A stretch of 64,000 nt of DNA from contig NZ_JAKIKU010000002.1 in NCBI RefSeq assembly GCF_023283985.1, positions 1 through 64,000 of the forward strand, written 5' to 3'. The notes beneath the pieces were generated by a model. It had not been told where the DNA came from, did no database searches, and was given only the letters and a program-made list of their open reading frames with translations. Position 1 is the first letter of the stretch, and every line of letters starts with the position of its first letter. The translations under genes and the position numbers were made by a program. Shown here one piece after another: positions 33,371-43,121 of this stretch. The DNA is from Shewanella electrodiphila. Its GTDB lineage: Bacteria > Pseudomonadota > Gammaproteobacteria > Enterobacterales > Shewanellaceae.

Positions 33371-35059
33371 TTAGAAAGAGGTACGTCTATAGCGACGGTA
33401 CTCAGGCTCCCAAAAGTTACTATCAATTTTTTGTGTTAATAGTTCATCTGGACAAGGTAGAGCAAGCTCTTGTTCAATGGCTTTTTTCGCTACCGCAAAG
33501 GCAATGTATTTACTGACTTCTTGAATATCTTCAAGTGCCGGCAATAATGAACCTGTACCATTTTTACCAAGTGGTGAGCACTCTGATAATGCAAGGCTTG
33601 ATGCCATTAACATTTCGTCAGATACACGGGTTGCGCCACTCGCTAATACACCTAACCCAATACCTGGGAAGATAAAGCTATTGTTGCACTGGGCAATTTC
33701 GAAGGTCTCACCGTCAATAACTACGGGTTCAAATGGACTGCCAGTAGCAACCAATGCTTGGCCAGATGTCCAGTGCAGCACATCTTTCGGTGTTGCTTCA
33801 ACGCGGCTAGTAGGATTCGACAATGGGAATACTATTGGACGCTCACAATGGCTGTGCATGGCGCGAATAATTTCTTCAGTGAATAATCCAGGCGCACCAG
33901 AAACACCGATCAATACCGTTGGTTTAGCGTTGTTGACTACATCAAGTAATGAAATGTGATCGCTAAAGCCATCCCATTGCTCAACGTTGATCGTCTTTTG
34001 CGCTAGTTTTTTCTGGAAATCCAGTAAGGTCGGCATGTTATCAAGCAATAAGCCCCAACGATCGACCATGAATACTTGTGAGCGAGCTTGCTCATCTGAA
34101 ATGCCTTCTGCCACCATTTGCGCCACAATGGCTTCTGCAATTCCGCAACCTGCGCTCCCCGCGCCTAAGAAAGCAACCCGTTGCTTACATAACTGCGTAT
34201 CAGCTGCCTTACATGCCGCCAATAACGAACCAACAGTTACCGCAGCAGTACCTTGAATATCATCATTAAAAGTACAGAATCTGTCCTTATAACGTTCAAG
34301 CAATGGCATGGCATTTTTCTGAGCGAAATCTTCAAATTGAATAAGTGCTTCAGGCCAGCGGCGATTGACTGCTTGCATGAATTCTTCGATAAAGTCAGCG
34401 TACTCTTCGCCGCCAATACGTGGATGACGAGAGCCCATATACATAGGGTCATCTAACAGATTAGGGTTATCAGTCCCCACATCTAACGTAATTGCGAGGC
34501 AATATGCAGGGCTGATCCCGCCACAGCTGGTGTATAAGGATAATTTCCCAATTGGGATCCCCATACCGCCAATTCCTTGGTCGCCTAAACCTAAGATACG
34601 TTCACCATCGGTGACCACAATCACTTTCACTTTGTGGCGTGTCGAGTTATTTAGAATATCGTCAATACGATCTTTGTTATCGTATGAGATAAACAAACCG
34701 CGGTTACGGCGATAATTCTTCGAGAAACGCTCACAGGCTAACCCCACGGTAGGGGTATAGATGATAGGCATCATCTCACTGATATGGTTTCGCACTAATC
34801 GATAAAATAGGGTTTCGTTAGTATCTTGGATATTACGCAGATAAATATGCTTATCGAGGTCATTACTGAAACTTTTATACTGTTCATAAGCACGTGATGC
34901 TTGTTCTTCAATTGTTTCAATAACCCAAGGAATAAGCCCTTCAAGGTTAAAGTAAATGCGCTCTTCTTCGCTAAAGGCGGTACCTTTGTTTAGCAGAGGA
35001 GACTCAAGAATGGCTGGACCTGCGAAAGGAAGATAGAGAGGGCGTTTATTATCGTCCAT
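33371..35059 (-). CDS. maeA: NAD-dependent malic enzyme
   Basis: A 562-residue malate dehydrogenase (oxaloacetate-decarboxylating), which turns malate into pyruvate and CO2 with NAD. The N terminus [22 protein letters not shown], split here for reading, and the blocks [22 protein letters not shown] and the Rossmann motif [15 protein letters not shown] match E. coli MaeA (565 residues). ATG 35059 was chosen because the family homology starts there; 35 upstream codons are open but unlike the family. A CRP-like site lies 130-145 bp upstream, fitting carbon control. Monocistronic. Confidence 0.95.
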   Translation of the reverse strand: MDDNKRPLYLPFAGPAILESPLLNKGTAFSEEERIYFNLEGLIPWVIETIEEQASRAYEQYKSFSNDLDKHIYLRNIQDTNETLFYRLVRNHISEMMPIIYTPTVGLACERFSKNYRRNRGLFISYDNKDRIDDILNNSTRHKVKVIVVTDGERILGLGDQGIGGMGIPIGKLSLYTSCGGISPAYCLAITLDVGTDNPNLLDDPMYMGSRHPRIGGEEYADFIEEFMQAVNRRWPEALIQFEDFAQKNAMPLLERYKDRFCTFNDDIQGTAAVTVGSLLAACKAADTQLCKQRVAFLGAGSAGCGIAEAIVAQMVAEGISDEQARSQVFMVDRWGLLLDNMPTLLDFQKKLAQKTINVEQWDGFSDHISLLDVVNNAKPTVLIGVSGAPGLFTEEIIRAMHSHCERPIVFPLSNPTSRVEATPKDVLHWTSGQALVATGSPFEPVVIDGETFEIAQCNNSFIFPGIGLGVLASGATRVSDEMLMASSLALSECSPLGKNGTGSLLPALEDIQEVSKYIAFAVAKKAIEQELALPCPDELLTQKIDSNFWEPEYRRYRRTSF

Positions 35060-35188
35060 TGGAAACCTTATTATCAGTGTCGAATTACTGTTATTTATAG
35101 CTAGGATTAGACGGCGATGACTGTCTAATAGTAGACGTTTTTTGTTATCGGAGAAGGTTAACACAAGTTATATTTTTTGTGGTCTGTT

Positions 35189-35205
35189 AAGTGAGCTATT
35201 TCACA
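35189..35205. promoter_or_regulatory. CRP-like binding site
   Basis: AGTGA-N6-TCACA fits the CRP consensus TGTGA-N6-TCACA at nine of ten positions. It lies between maeA (left, minus) and the LRAT-like gene (right, plus), nearer to maeA. Confidence 0.6.
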
Positions 35206-35293
35206 CTTTTTTTCTATTTGAATGTGAGCTGTGAATATTGAAAACGTTTGCTGTGATTTGTTTGCGACTCAATGCTAATAACGATATTAACTA

Positions 35294-35329
35294 GATTGTA
35301 ATAGGGATTGTGATAGGGATTGTGAGAGA
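35294..35329 (+). repeat. three tandem 12-bp repeats
   Basis: GATTGTAATAGG, GATTGTGATAGG and GATTGTGAGAGA abut in the spacer between maeA and the LRAT-like gene. The spacer otherwise contains no gene; the repeats may be slippage products or weak regulator sites. Confidence 0.6.
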
Positions 35330-35472
35330 CAAGACTAGAGTGGGGGCAAATATGTCAATGAGTCATGACTCGTAACACTTTAGCAGCTGACTAAAATTAG
35401 AAAGGGACTCGATATTGATTAAATTAGATGCCATGCTGATTATGTACACAATTTCTACACTGTGAGGTACAA

Positions 35473-36060
35473 ATGGCTCTTCCTTTAATTTGGCTTGGTA
35501 CAGCGGCGGTAGGTGCTATTTTACTTGCTGATGATCGTAAACAGCGCAAGTCACTACAACATGAACGCCGCATGGGCCGTTCCCCAAAAGTACCTAATGA
35601 AAAGTCTGCAAGTCCGTTAACCCCAAGTATTTGGCATACCAGTGATGTACGTGTCGAAGCGGCACCTGGAGGCATTGTTTGTTGCTTTGTTTTTGGTGTG
35701 GTTGAGCATAGCGGTATTTGGGTGGGCGATAATCACTTGGTTGAACTTCATGGCAGCGGGTTAATAAGACCCGTATCAGCGCAGCGTTTTTTACAAGACC
35801 GGACAGGTAGACGCATATTTCAAGCATGTAATCACTTACATCAGCCTTTAATATCACCACAAGCACAGCAAAGAGCAGAGCAGGCAATATATCAATATCG
35901 CGAATATGATTTATTTAACAATAACTGTCATCGATTTGTATGGTCGTGTGTAAACGGAGAGGAAGTCGCAGTAAAGAGTTTCGAAAAACTGAATGCTTTA
36001 TTAGCCGAAGAGTTTAAACAGGCCATTTATTGGGATGAAGTGACACTGAGCGAGCGATAA
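35473..36060 (+). CDS. LRAT-like (permuted papain-fold) protein
   Basis: A 195-residue protein with a short N-terminal hydrophobic segment (LPLIWLGTAAVGAILLA) that could anchor it in a membrane. The core has VEHSGIWVG (His of the catalytic pair) and NNNCHRFVWSC (the nucleophile Cys in an NCxxF-like motif), the arrangement of lecithin-retinol acyltransferase/NlpC-P60 relatives. Such proteins can act as acyltransferases, phospholipases or amidases. Bacterial examples are poorly characterised. The start is GTACAAATG without strong ribosome site. It stands alone and is followed by a hairpin that may serve the convergent DUF1456 gene. Confidence 0.65.
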   Translation: MALPLIWLGTAAVGAILLADDRKQRKSLQHERRMGRSPKVPNEKSASPLTPSIWHTSDVRVEAAPGGIVCCFVFGVVEHSGIWVGDNHLVELHGSGLIRPVSAQRFLQDRTGRRIFQACNHLHQPLISPQAQQRAEQAIYQYREYDLFNNNCHRFVWSCVNGEEVAVKSFEKLNALLAEEFKQAIYWDEVTLSER

Positions 36061-36067
36061 AATGACA

Positions 36068-36097
36068 TAAAAAAGCACAGCCATTGCTGTGCATTTC
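36068..36097 (-). terminator. terminator of the DUF1456 gene
   Basis: GCACAGC and GCTGTGC pair around a 4-nt loop; on the minus strand a run of Ts follows, so it best ends the DUF1456 transcript. Confidence 0.8.
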
Positions 36098-36119
36098 AAT
36101 GTTACATCAAACAGGGGAG

Positions 36120-36590
36120 TTACAGTTCAACACCACGGTGTTTGATTGATAGTCCATGTAAGAAATTACGTAAAATCTGATCGCCACAAGTTTTGTAGTT
36201 CTTATGATCTGGATTACGGAACAAGGCACCTAACTCTGACTTACCGATAACGAAATCAGCTAAACCACAAATTTCAATAATGTCATCTTCGCGAAGCTCT
36301 AAAGCAATACGTAATTTTTTGAAGATTAAGTTATTTGTTAGGTTTTTAACAGGCGCTGGAACTTCACTGCCTTCACGTAAACCACGTTTTTCGATAATTA
36401 GTCCGTCTAAGAACTGACACATGACTTTGTCATTACAGGCTTTATAACCTTCTTCAGCTTCTTTCTTCAGTAAGCTAATGATTTCATCTGTGCTGACTTC
36501 AACATTGGCTTGAGCAAAAACTTTAATCATCTTTGCGTTTGAATAATCGAATACAAAACGTAGACGGCGAATAATATCGTTGTTAATCAT
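36120..36590 (-). CDS. DUF1456-family (YehS-like) protein
   Basis: A 156-residue cytoplasmic protein made of two similar halves (about 1-72 and 84-150). Each half begins with an N-x-x-I-F/R-x-LR segment and ends with LDGLIIEKRG or LHGLSIKHRG. This duplication is the hallmark of DUF1456, as in E. coli YehS. Function unknown. It sits between the LRAT-like gene and a MITE-like element, with its own terminator. Confidence 0.8.
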   Translation of the reverse strand: MINNDIIRRLRFVFDYSNAKMIKVFAQANVEVSTDEIISLLKKEAEEGYKACNDKVMCQFLDGLIIEKRGLREGSEVPAPVKNLTNNLIFKKLRIALELREDDIIEICGLADFVIGKSELGALFRNPDHKNYKTCGDQILRNFLHGLSIKHRGVEL

Positions 36591-36670
36591 ATAAGTCTCT
36601 GGGCGCGGCTGCGCAGTTTTTTAAGCTGAGGATTATTAAACCTTAGCTTAAATAAAAATTGGACGCGGAT

Positions 36671-36933
36671 TATACCCATGATACTTCAAGATGCAAAGTC
36701 AGCAAGGCAAATAGTGCCAAGATGCTAGGCATAAAATTGAAGTATAGTTATTCTACATCGATATTTTATAACAACGCAGATTGGTGCTATTTGCCTTGCC
36801 CTATGGGGCGCAAGCTCGAAAACCACTGCTACGTTGTAAGCTTTGAAAAGTGAACAACAATTACCTCAGCTTACGCCTTGCATTGTTATCCGAGATTGCG
36901 CCTGACAAAGCATCTTGAGGTAACATGGGTATA
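36671..36933. mobile_element. MITE-like element with 24-bp terminal inverted repeats
   Basis: The left end TATACCCATGATACTTCAAG... (36671-36694) is the inverted copy of the right end (36910-36933) at 22 of 24 positions. Together they enclose 263 bp of non-coding DNA with further internal repeats. A TA dinucleotide flanks the ends. Elements with such ends recur in Shewanella intergenic regions in my recollection, but copy number cannot be tested here. The short open frame within it is not a gene. Confidence 0.75.
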
Positions 36934-36994
36934 TACCTGAAAATGGAGTAATAGTTCAGATTATCTGCAATTCATCGTCATTAAGAGAAGCTAT

Positions 36995-38260
36995 TTATTG
37001 TATCGCAAGCTTCCAGTAAATGAATACAGCTGAAAACCCAACCAGATACACCAAGCCAAACCATGCCAGTAGTTTCATTTTGATACCGTAACGGTGTTTT
37101 TCAGGTAAGGCTTCACTGGTCATTAAGCGTAGATTAAGCCACGCAAAAATCACTGTGGTTAGAAATGCCAATGTCATCACAAACTCAAGTAAAGGCAGCA
37201 GCGCTCCTTTAAAAAACAGAATAAGCCCTAGTCCTAATGCAGAAACAAGCAACATCACTCTTGTTAATCGCTTAGCGCAATCCTGTTGATTGTTGAGTAA
37301 CTGCCAACCAATATCTAACGTTCGGCTATAACCGTCAATGACGGTCACCGTGGTACTAAAAATACATAAAAAAGCGACAGCAGCGATTAAAAAGCGGCTT
37401 TGTTCACCCATGACATCGCTATATAAATCAATAAGCTGGCTTGCGAATTTAGCACCAGAATTAGAAAATACTTCGCCACTGCCATGCATCACTAATGCAC
37501 CAAGGGCTAAAAAAACTACCGCTAAAATAGCGGTGACAATAAAGCCCAAGTTGAAGTCGAAAATGGCTTGCTTACTGGTCACCGTTTGGGTCTTTTTCTT
37601 CTCAATTAACCACAAAGAGTTCCAAGCACTGACTTCAATTGGCGCTGGCATCCAGCCCATCATAGCCACTAAAAAACCAACATAAGCCCATTGCCAAGGG
37701 CTCTCGGCCACCTCCGTTATAGCCGGTGCTTGGTAATGTTGCCAAGCAAGTGCGACTGCAATCAAGGTAGTTAAGGTTAAGGCCAGCATGATGACTTTGG
37801 TCATTTTATCCAGTAATTGGTAATGACCCAATATGAGAATTGCCAGTGAGCTCACTAGTACTAGGAATGCGAGTACATCAATCGGCAGAGGCACAAATTG
37901 GGTCAGCATAGCAGCAGTTAACATGCACACCCCCGCTGTACTGGCAATCGCTGCGATAGTGTTTAAGCAAGTAAACATCAGCAAATAGCCGCGTCCTTGC
38001 TTTAAATATCCATGGAGTAAACTTTCATCTGTGGCTGCGGTGTACCGAGCGCCAGCGGCAAAGAATGGGTATTTGAGTAAATTAACGAGTAATACCACCC
38101 ACACCAATTGCCAGCCAAACTCAGCACCAGCTCGAGTAGAGGAAACTAAATGTGATGCGCCAATAGCGGCGGCGGCCATCAAAATCCCTGGGCCAAGGCT
38201 GGCAAAAAATGTGGCGGCTGAGTAATTACTGCTGGTGGCTTTTTGAGTCGTCGGCATCAT
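36995..38260 (-). CDS. NRAMP-family-like transporter with atypical motifs
   Basis: A 421-residue membrane protein with about 11 helices and the NRAMP fold. The first helix carries GPGILMAAAAIGASHL where canonical manganese/iron transporters have DPGN, and the sixth helix carries MGWMPAPIEVSAW where they have a Met-Pro-His motif. The metal-binding Asp and Asn are therefore absent, and the substrate may not be Mn/Fe. The first in-frame TTG (38299) lacks a ribosome site, so ATG 38260 is preferred. It is divergent from a TonB-dependent receptor, a possible functional link. Confidence 0.75.
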   Translation of the reverse strand: MMPTTQKATSSNYSAATFFASLGPGILMAAAAIGASHLVSSTRAGAEFGWQLVWVVLLVNLLKYPFFAAGARYTAATDESLLHGYLKQGRGYLLMFTCLNTIAAIASTAGVCMLTAAMLTQFVPLPIDVLAFLVLVSSLAILILGHYQLLDKMTKVIMLALTLTTLIAVALAWQHYQAPAITEVAESPWQWAYVGFLVAMMGWMPAPIEVSAWNSLWLIEKKKTQTVTSKQAIFDFNLGFIVTAILAVVFLALGALVMHGSGEVFSNSGAKFASQLIDLYSDVMGEQSRFLIAAVAFLCIFSTTVTVIDGYSRTLDIGWQLLNNQQDCAKRLTRVMLLVSALGLGLILFFKGALLPLLEFVMTLAFLTTVIFAWLNLRLMTSEALPEKHRYGIKMKLLAWFGLVYLVGFSAVFIYWKLAIQ

Positions 38261-38572
38261 GTTCTTATTGTTTGAGGTGAGATTACTATTCAGTTTCAAG
38301 ATGATGTATGACTATGTCATATTTTGCTGAATGCGCAAAATAACAAATTGTTTACAAGATGTAAGTGATAAAGCGTTCTGTTACAACTGTTTAAAAACTA
38401 ACCATTGACTTCTGATGTGGATTACTTATGTTAGAAAAACATGATGCGCTAATATAAGCGCGCATGAGATGAACCTAAATAAGATGATTTGTAAGTCATT
38501 CTGATTAGGAACATAAAGGCTTAAAAATGATGTTGAGCCTATTTAAAATAATAATTCATATTAGGGACAATT

Positions 38573-41167
38573 ATGAAAAGACCTCAATTTTGGCAGAGCG
38601 CCTGCGCTGCTGCTGTATCACTCATCCTCACACCTACCGCTTTTGCTGCCGAGCCCGAAGTCGAACGCATTGAAGTGACAGGTACTCACATTAAACGCAC
38701 GGATTTAGAAGGCGCTTCACCGATGACGGTGTTAAGTGCTGAAGATATTGCCCGCTCTGGCGCACAGGATATTTCGCAGTTATTGAGTAAGTTACCTGTT
38801 TCAGGGAGTGGCACTTTCTCAACCCAAGGTAATAACTCTGATGATACCGCTAATGGTGGCGCGGCAGTGTCATTACGTGGCTTAGGGGCAGATGCCACTT
38901 TAGTATTGTTGAACGGCCGCCGTATTGCGGTGTCATCTTTTGCTAAATCCATTGATACCGCGTTTGTGGATATTAACTCAATTCCTATTTCTGCAGTGAA
39001 ACGTATCGATATCGTTAAAGATGGCGCCTCAGCAACCTACGGCTCTGATGCTATCGCGGGTGTGATAAACATCATCATGAAAAAGGATTTCGAAGGATTT
39101 GAAGTCAACGGTAAACTTGCTGAAACTGTCGAAGATGGCGGTGGTCAGCAAGCGGGATCTATTTTGTGGGGTACAGAAGCCGCTGACGGTAAGTCGCATA
39201 CCACCGTAATATTTGATTACTTTAAAGAACGTGAAACTCTCTTTGCCGACCGAGACTATTCAAGCTCTGCCGATCAAACACCAAATGGCGGTGATGATTT
39301 TCGTTCATCTGCAGGTAACCCTGGTTCATACATTCCTGCGACAATTGGCGCTGATGGCTCAATAACGCCAAAGTCTGATTTATTCAGCTGGACGCCTGAT
39401 GTCAATTGCCCAGCGGACAGTGTAAAAGGAAATTATTGCCGCTATGACTACGCACCACTGATGACATCAGTGCCAGAATCGACTCGCATGGGGTTATCGG
39501 TATTTCAAGATTACGAGTTTAACGATGAGTTGAGTTTATTTGCTGAAATGATGTATCAGCATAATGAAAGTGTGGTGAAAGGGGCGGCAAGCCCATCATT
39601 CGGTGAGTTTTATATGCTAAATGATAATCCATTGTTTACTAGCGGCGCTGCGACTAACCCTTTTCCTGGTGAAGACTTAACCATGCGCCGAAGACTCACT
39701 GAAACGGGGCCTCGCCAAAAATCATCTGAATCAGATAGCGCTAGAATTGTATTAGGGTTAAATGGCATGTTATCGGATTGGGAGTGGGAACTGGCTTATA
39801 CCTATTCTTATAATCGTAATCATGAATATGGTGAACAAGGTTTTGTGTGGACACCACGTTTACAAGAAGCCATTAACTCAGGCGCGTTTAATCCATTAGC
39901 AACAAGCCAGCAAGGCGATGTGATTGATGATATTAGCGTCAGTACAACCCGTAATGGTAAATCTACCACTAATGCGTTTGACGGAAAGATTGCTGGTGAC
40001 TTGTTTGATATGCCAGCTGGTAGTGTCGCGATGGCGGTTGGGTTTGAATACCGCGAAGAAAAATTATCAGATAATCCTGATGAGCTGTTTAAGCGTGGCG
40101 AAATATTTGGTACCGAAGCGACTGAAGCCTATGGTGAGCGCGATCAAACCTCATTATTTATTGAGCTTGCTGTACCAGTATTTGAAAAACTCGAAGCACA
40201 ATTAGCATTGCGATACGAAGACTATAGTGACTTTGGCGATACGACTAACCCTAAAATTGCTCTGCGATATACCCCATTAGATAATTTAACCTTCCGTGCA
40301 AGTTGGGGCGAAGCATTTAGAGCACCATCATTAGTGCAATTAGGCTTAGGCCCATCACAGGAATCTCCGGGATTAGTGGATGCGGTACGTTGTCCATTAA
40401 CAGGGCTTGAAGAAGACTGTACCGCGCAAGAGCGCACGGTTATTTTTTCGGGTAACCCTGATTTACAACCTGAAGAGTCAACTTCTTATAACTTTGGCGG
40501 GATCTGGGAAATTACCGATGGCTTAAGTGTCGGGGTGGATTACTGGAATTATGATCAAGAAGGTTTGATTACTTCTGATACTCAATATTTGGTTAATACT
40601 CAAGGTGATGATCCAAGCGTTGTAAAACGTGAGCCTACCGATGCCAATGGCGTACCTGGACGTATTATCGAAATCTATGACCAGTTTGCTAACTTAGGTA
40701 GCCAGACGACTGATGGTGTTGACCTTGATGTGCAATACACCATGAATACGCAAAGTGCGGGTGAGTTTGGTTTTAATTATAACCTCACTTGGGTCAATAG
40801 TTTTGATCAAGTACGTGAAGACGGTTCGACCCGTGAACTTGCAGGTGAATACCAACACCCTGAATATCGCTGGACGGGTGGCATGGATTGGGGCTACACC
40901 AACTGGCAAACCAGTGCGCGCTTAAACTATATTGGTGAATATCAAGATAATATCGATGCGGGAGCTACAGGAACCATAGATTCAATGATGACTTTAGATT
41001 TAAATGTCACCTATATTGGTTTCGATCATTGGTCACTGACGTTAGGTGCTAATAATGTATTGAATGAAGAGCCTTCATTCAGCGCCGCTGATTTCATGGG
41101 TTACGATCAGGCAACCCATTCTGCCATCGGTGCATTATGGTACGGTAAAGTCAGTTATCAGTTTTAA
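38573..41167 (+). CDS. TonB-dependent outer-membrane receptor, substrate unknown
   Basis: An 864-residue receptor with signal peptide (cleavage after FAA), TonB box region VERIEVTGTHIKRTD, plug domain with AVSLRGLGADATLVLLNGRR, broken here for length, and GSDAIAGVINIIMKKDF, and a barrel ending in VSYQF. The plug type is common in Alteromonadales receptors for peptides or glycans. No Fur box or riboswitch was recognised upstream. A terminator follows at 41211. It is divergent from the NRAMP-like transporter. Confidence 0.88.
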   Translation: MKRPQFWQSACAAAVSLILTPTAFAAEPEVERIEVTGTHIKRTDLEGASPMTVLSAEDIARSGAQDISQLLSKLPVSGSGTFSTQGNNSDDTANGGAAVSLRGLGADATLVLLNGRRIAVSSFAKSIDTAFVDINSIPISAVKRIDIVKDGASATYGSDAIAGVINIIMKKDFEGFEVNGKLAETVEDGGGQQAGSILWGTEAADGKSHTTVIFDYFKERETLFADRDYSSSADQTPNGGDDFRSSAGNPGSYIPATIGADGSITPKSDLFSWTPDVNCPADSVKGNYCRYDYAPLMTSVPESTRMGLSVFQDYEFNDELSLFAEMMYQHNESVVKGAASPSFGEFYMLNDNPLFTSGAATNPFPGEDLTMRRRLTETGPRQKSSESDSARIVLGLNGMLSDWEWELAYTYSYNRNHEYGEQGFVWTPRLQEAINSGAFNPLATSQQGDVIDDISVSTTRNGKSTTNAFDGKIAGDLFDMPAGSVAMAVGFEYREEKLSDNPDELFKRGEIFGTEATEAYGERDQTSLFIELAVPVFEKLEAQLALRYEDYSDFGDTTNPKIALRYTPLDNLTFRASWGEAFRAPSLVQLGLGPSQESPGLVDAVRCPLTGLEEDCTAQERTVIFSGNPDLQPEESTSYNFGGIWEITDGLSVGVDYWNYDQEGLITSDTQYLVNTQGDDPSVVKREPTDANGVPGRIIEIYDQFANLGSQTTDGVDLDVQYTMNTQSAGEFGFNYNLTWVNSFDQVREDGSTRELAGEYQHPEYRWTGGMDWGYTNWQTSARLNYIGEYQDNIDAGATGTIDSMMTLDLNVTYIGFDHWSLTLGANNVLNEEPSFSAADFMGYDQATHSAIGALWYGKVSYQF

Positions 41168-41208
41168 ATAACTGAACATATGTTAGGTTAACTCCTAGCT
41201 CAAGACAG

Positions 41209-41235
41209 AAGGCGAGCTTTAGGCTCGCCTTTTTA
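41209..41235 (+). terminator. terminator after the TonB-dependent receptor
   Basis: GGCGAGC and GCTCGCC pair around TTTAG, followed by five Ts. Confidence 0.9.
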
Positions 41236-41324
41236 TTGGTATCATTTTCGATGACACTCATTTTAAATCTGTTTGATTTTACGAAGTCTGGTTCAGTAGG
41301 TAATTAATCAAAGGAAAATAGAAC

Positions 41325-41984
41325 ATGGAAATAGAAGCAAGCACAGGTATTACCTTATATGGCACTCCGCGCAGCAGAGCGCTGCGGGTTTCATGGTTAT
41401 TGGAAGAGCTCGGAGTTGATTGGCAGTTTTGCTTTCTTAACTTTGCCAAAGGCGATAACCGTTCTGAAGAATATTTAGCGCTGAACCCAAGCGGTAAAAT
41501 GCCTGTAATTACTGATGGTGATTTTGCGCTAACTGAGTCAGCGGCTATTTTGCAGTACCTAGCGGAAAAGTATGGCAATGGTGCTTTTTTACCAGAACCT
41601 GGCACTGAGCAAGCGGGCTTGCATCACCAATGGGTTAGCTTTGTTATATGCGAATTAGAGCAACCTTTATGGAGCATGGGCAAACATCGTTTTGCGCTGC
41701 CAGAAGAGCAGCGTGTAGATGCCATGCTACCAGTAGCAAAATTTGAGTTCGATAAAGCGGCTAAGATTGCTGAACTCTGGGTACCTGAAACAGGTTATGT
41801 TTGTGGTGATGAACTCACCATCGCTGATATCTTACTGACTCAAACGCTTTTGTGGGCGACAGTATTTGAGCAAACTATTCCACCAAAGTTGACGGCATAT
41901 CGAGATAGAGTGAAACAACGACCTGCAATGACTAAGGCGTTAGAAAAGTCAGAAGCGATTGCGAAGGCTGCTCAAGAAGAGTAA
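41325..41984 (+). CDS. glutathione S-transferase family protein
   Basis: A 219-residue cytoplasmic GST. The N-terminal thioredoxin-like domain (about 9-85) starts with ITLYGTPRSRALRVSWLLEELG and has the cis-Pro LNPSGKMPVI and the ESAAILQYLAEKYG motif that binds glutathione. The C-terminal helical domain follows. Its specific substrate is not evident. A terminator follows. The neighbours suggest no pathway. Confidence 0.85.
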   Translation: MEIEASTGITLYGTPRSRALRVSWLLEELGVDWQFCFLNFAKGDNRSEEYLALNPSGKMPVITDGDFALTESAAILQYLAEKYGNGAFLPEPGTEQAGLHHQWVSFVICELEQPLWSMGKHRFALPEEQRVDAMLPVAKFEFDKAAKIAELWVPETGYVCGDELTIADILLTQTLLWATVFEQTIPPKLTAYRDRVKQRPAMTKALEKSEAIAKAAQEE

Positions 41985-42010
41985 CGATCAAATCGTGAAT
42001 TTTTGACATG

Positions 42011-42040
42011 AAAAAAGGAAGCGAATGCTTCCTTTTTTAT
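42011..42040. terminator. terminator between GST and the DUF4447 gene
   Basis: AAAAGGAAGC and GCTTCCTTTT pair around GAAT and run into Ts on the plus strand; As on the other side let it serve both convergent genes. Confidence 0.9.
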
Positions 42041-42056
42041 TTATCTACTCAGCTTA

Positions 42057-42557
42057 TTAAAGCTGAGTCGCAGCCCATTTAGCTCGGCTTTCGCGAGATT
42101 CACTCATACCATTATCAGCGCGGAAACTTTTATAAGCTTCAATTTCAAGTGGAATAAGGCTGACTTCTACTTCTAATACAATTTGGCATTCTTTTTTGAT
42201 GCGCCATGCTGCAGTATTGTATAGCTCAGTAAAAGGCAATGAGCTTAAAAACTCAGGATTGTACTGAGTATAAATAGCCTGAGTTGGGTAGACCACAAAG
42301 GCTAAACGTCGCTTTGGTTCGGTTTTGAATAGCGCTTCAATACCGTCAGTGGTATTGAGTACTTGCATCTCAATGGTATCTTCAATTTCAAGTAACTTCT
42401 TTTGTGCAACTTCTGGCGCATCAGTTTCGCCAGCTTCCCAAGCAGTAACTGCTTCAGCAGTTGTTTTAGTTAGTTCGGCAATTTGCTCGACACTTAACCC
42501 TAATGATAAGCGTAAACACTGCATTTCGATTGCATTCAAGTTATTTGATTTAGCCAT
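42057..42557 (-). CDS. DUF4447-family HTH protein
   Basis: A 166-residue protein. Its N-terminal 50 residues are a Cro/YdiL-like helix-turn-helix ([25 protein letters not shown]), and the C-terminal part is a mixed domain with [15 protein letters not shown]. It resembles the DUF4447/YdiL-type family. It may bind DNA, but no operator is visible. It is transcribed after the SUKH gene with a spacing of about 60 bp. Confidence 0.65.
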   Translation of the reverse strand: MAKSNNLNAIEMQCLRLSLGLSVEQIAELTKTTAEAVTAWEAGETDAPEVAQKKLLEIEDTIEMQVLNTTDGIEALFKTEPKRRLAFVVYPTQAIYTQYNPEFLSSLPFTELYNTAAWRIKKECQIVLEVEVSLIPLEIEAYKSFRADNGMSESRESRAKWAATQL

Positions 42558-42615
42558 GGTTTTTCCTATTTAATCTTGTCGTGTTGTGGTGCAAAACATA
42601 CGTGAATCAAATTAA

Positions 42616-43020
42616 TTACTTACGTTTTAGCCAAATATCTTGAATCCAATCCCAAAGAGATTCCCACATGATGTCTGCCATGCGACCATTCTTGAAAAAG
42701 CGCACATTGGCTTCTTGGTCGATACAGTAAAAGTTATCCCCTTGCTGACAAATCGCAATGTACTCTCTTGGCATACCCACAGACCAAGCGTAGCTGGTCA
42801 CTTCAGGTAAATAGGTATGAGAATATGGGTCAGATGCCGTAACCATTTCAATGGCACCGTAAATAACATCACTGCCAAATAGCAGGTATTCTTTTAGGTC
42901 GTTGGGCAGTGAAATTAAAATTTGCTCTTCAACTTCTACCAGTTGCTCGAATGTCGGTAATTCAAGTGGTACAGGGACCGTTTCGCTTAAGTCTTGAAGC
43001 ATTTCAATGATGTCATTCAT
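42616..43020 (-). CDS. SMI1/KNR4 (SUKH)-like protein
   Basis: A 134-residue cytoplasmic protein with the SUKH pattern: LPTFEQLVEVEEQILISLPNDLKEYLLFGSD, given in part, followed by beta-rich DNFYCIDQEANVRFF and an acidic/aromatic C terminus. SUKH proteins are often immunity proteins against polymorphic toxins, or housekeeping regulators. No toxin lies next to it. It is upstream of the DUF4447 gene and probably in the same transcript. Confidence 0.6.
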   Translation of the reverse strand: MNDIIEMLQDLSETVPVPLELPTFEQLVEVEEQILISLPNDLKEYLLFGSDVIYGAIEMVTASDPYSHTYLPEVTSYAWSVGMPREYIAICQQGDNFYCIDQEANVRFFKNGRMADIMWESLWDWIQDIWLKRK

Positions 43021-43121
43021 CAGTGTTTCCAGTTATCGGCAATAATGGCGGGATTATAGCTTGTATGGCGCTCTTAACCAATTTGAATTAATCGAAAAAC
43101 CAACAAAACAGCAAAAAATAA

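Noticed and set aside
36659..36853. Short open frame in the inverted-repeat element
   Set aside because: It lies inside the MITE-like element and shows no protein-like composition.
38400..38572. Fur box or riboswitch in front of the large TonB-dependent receptor
   Set aside because: No GATAAT-type dyad, B12 or other aptamer elements could be recognised, so the receptor substrate is left open.
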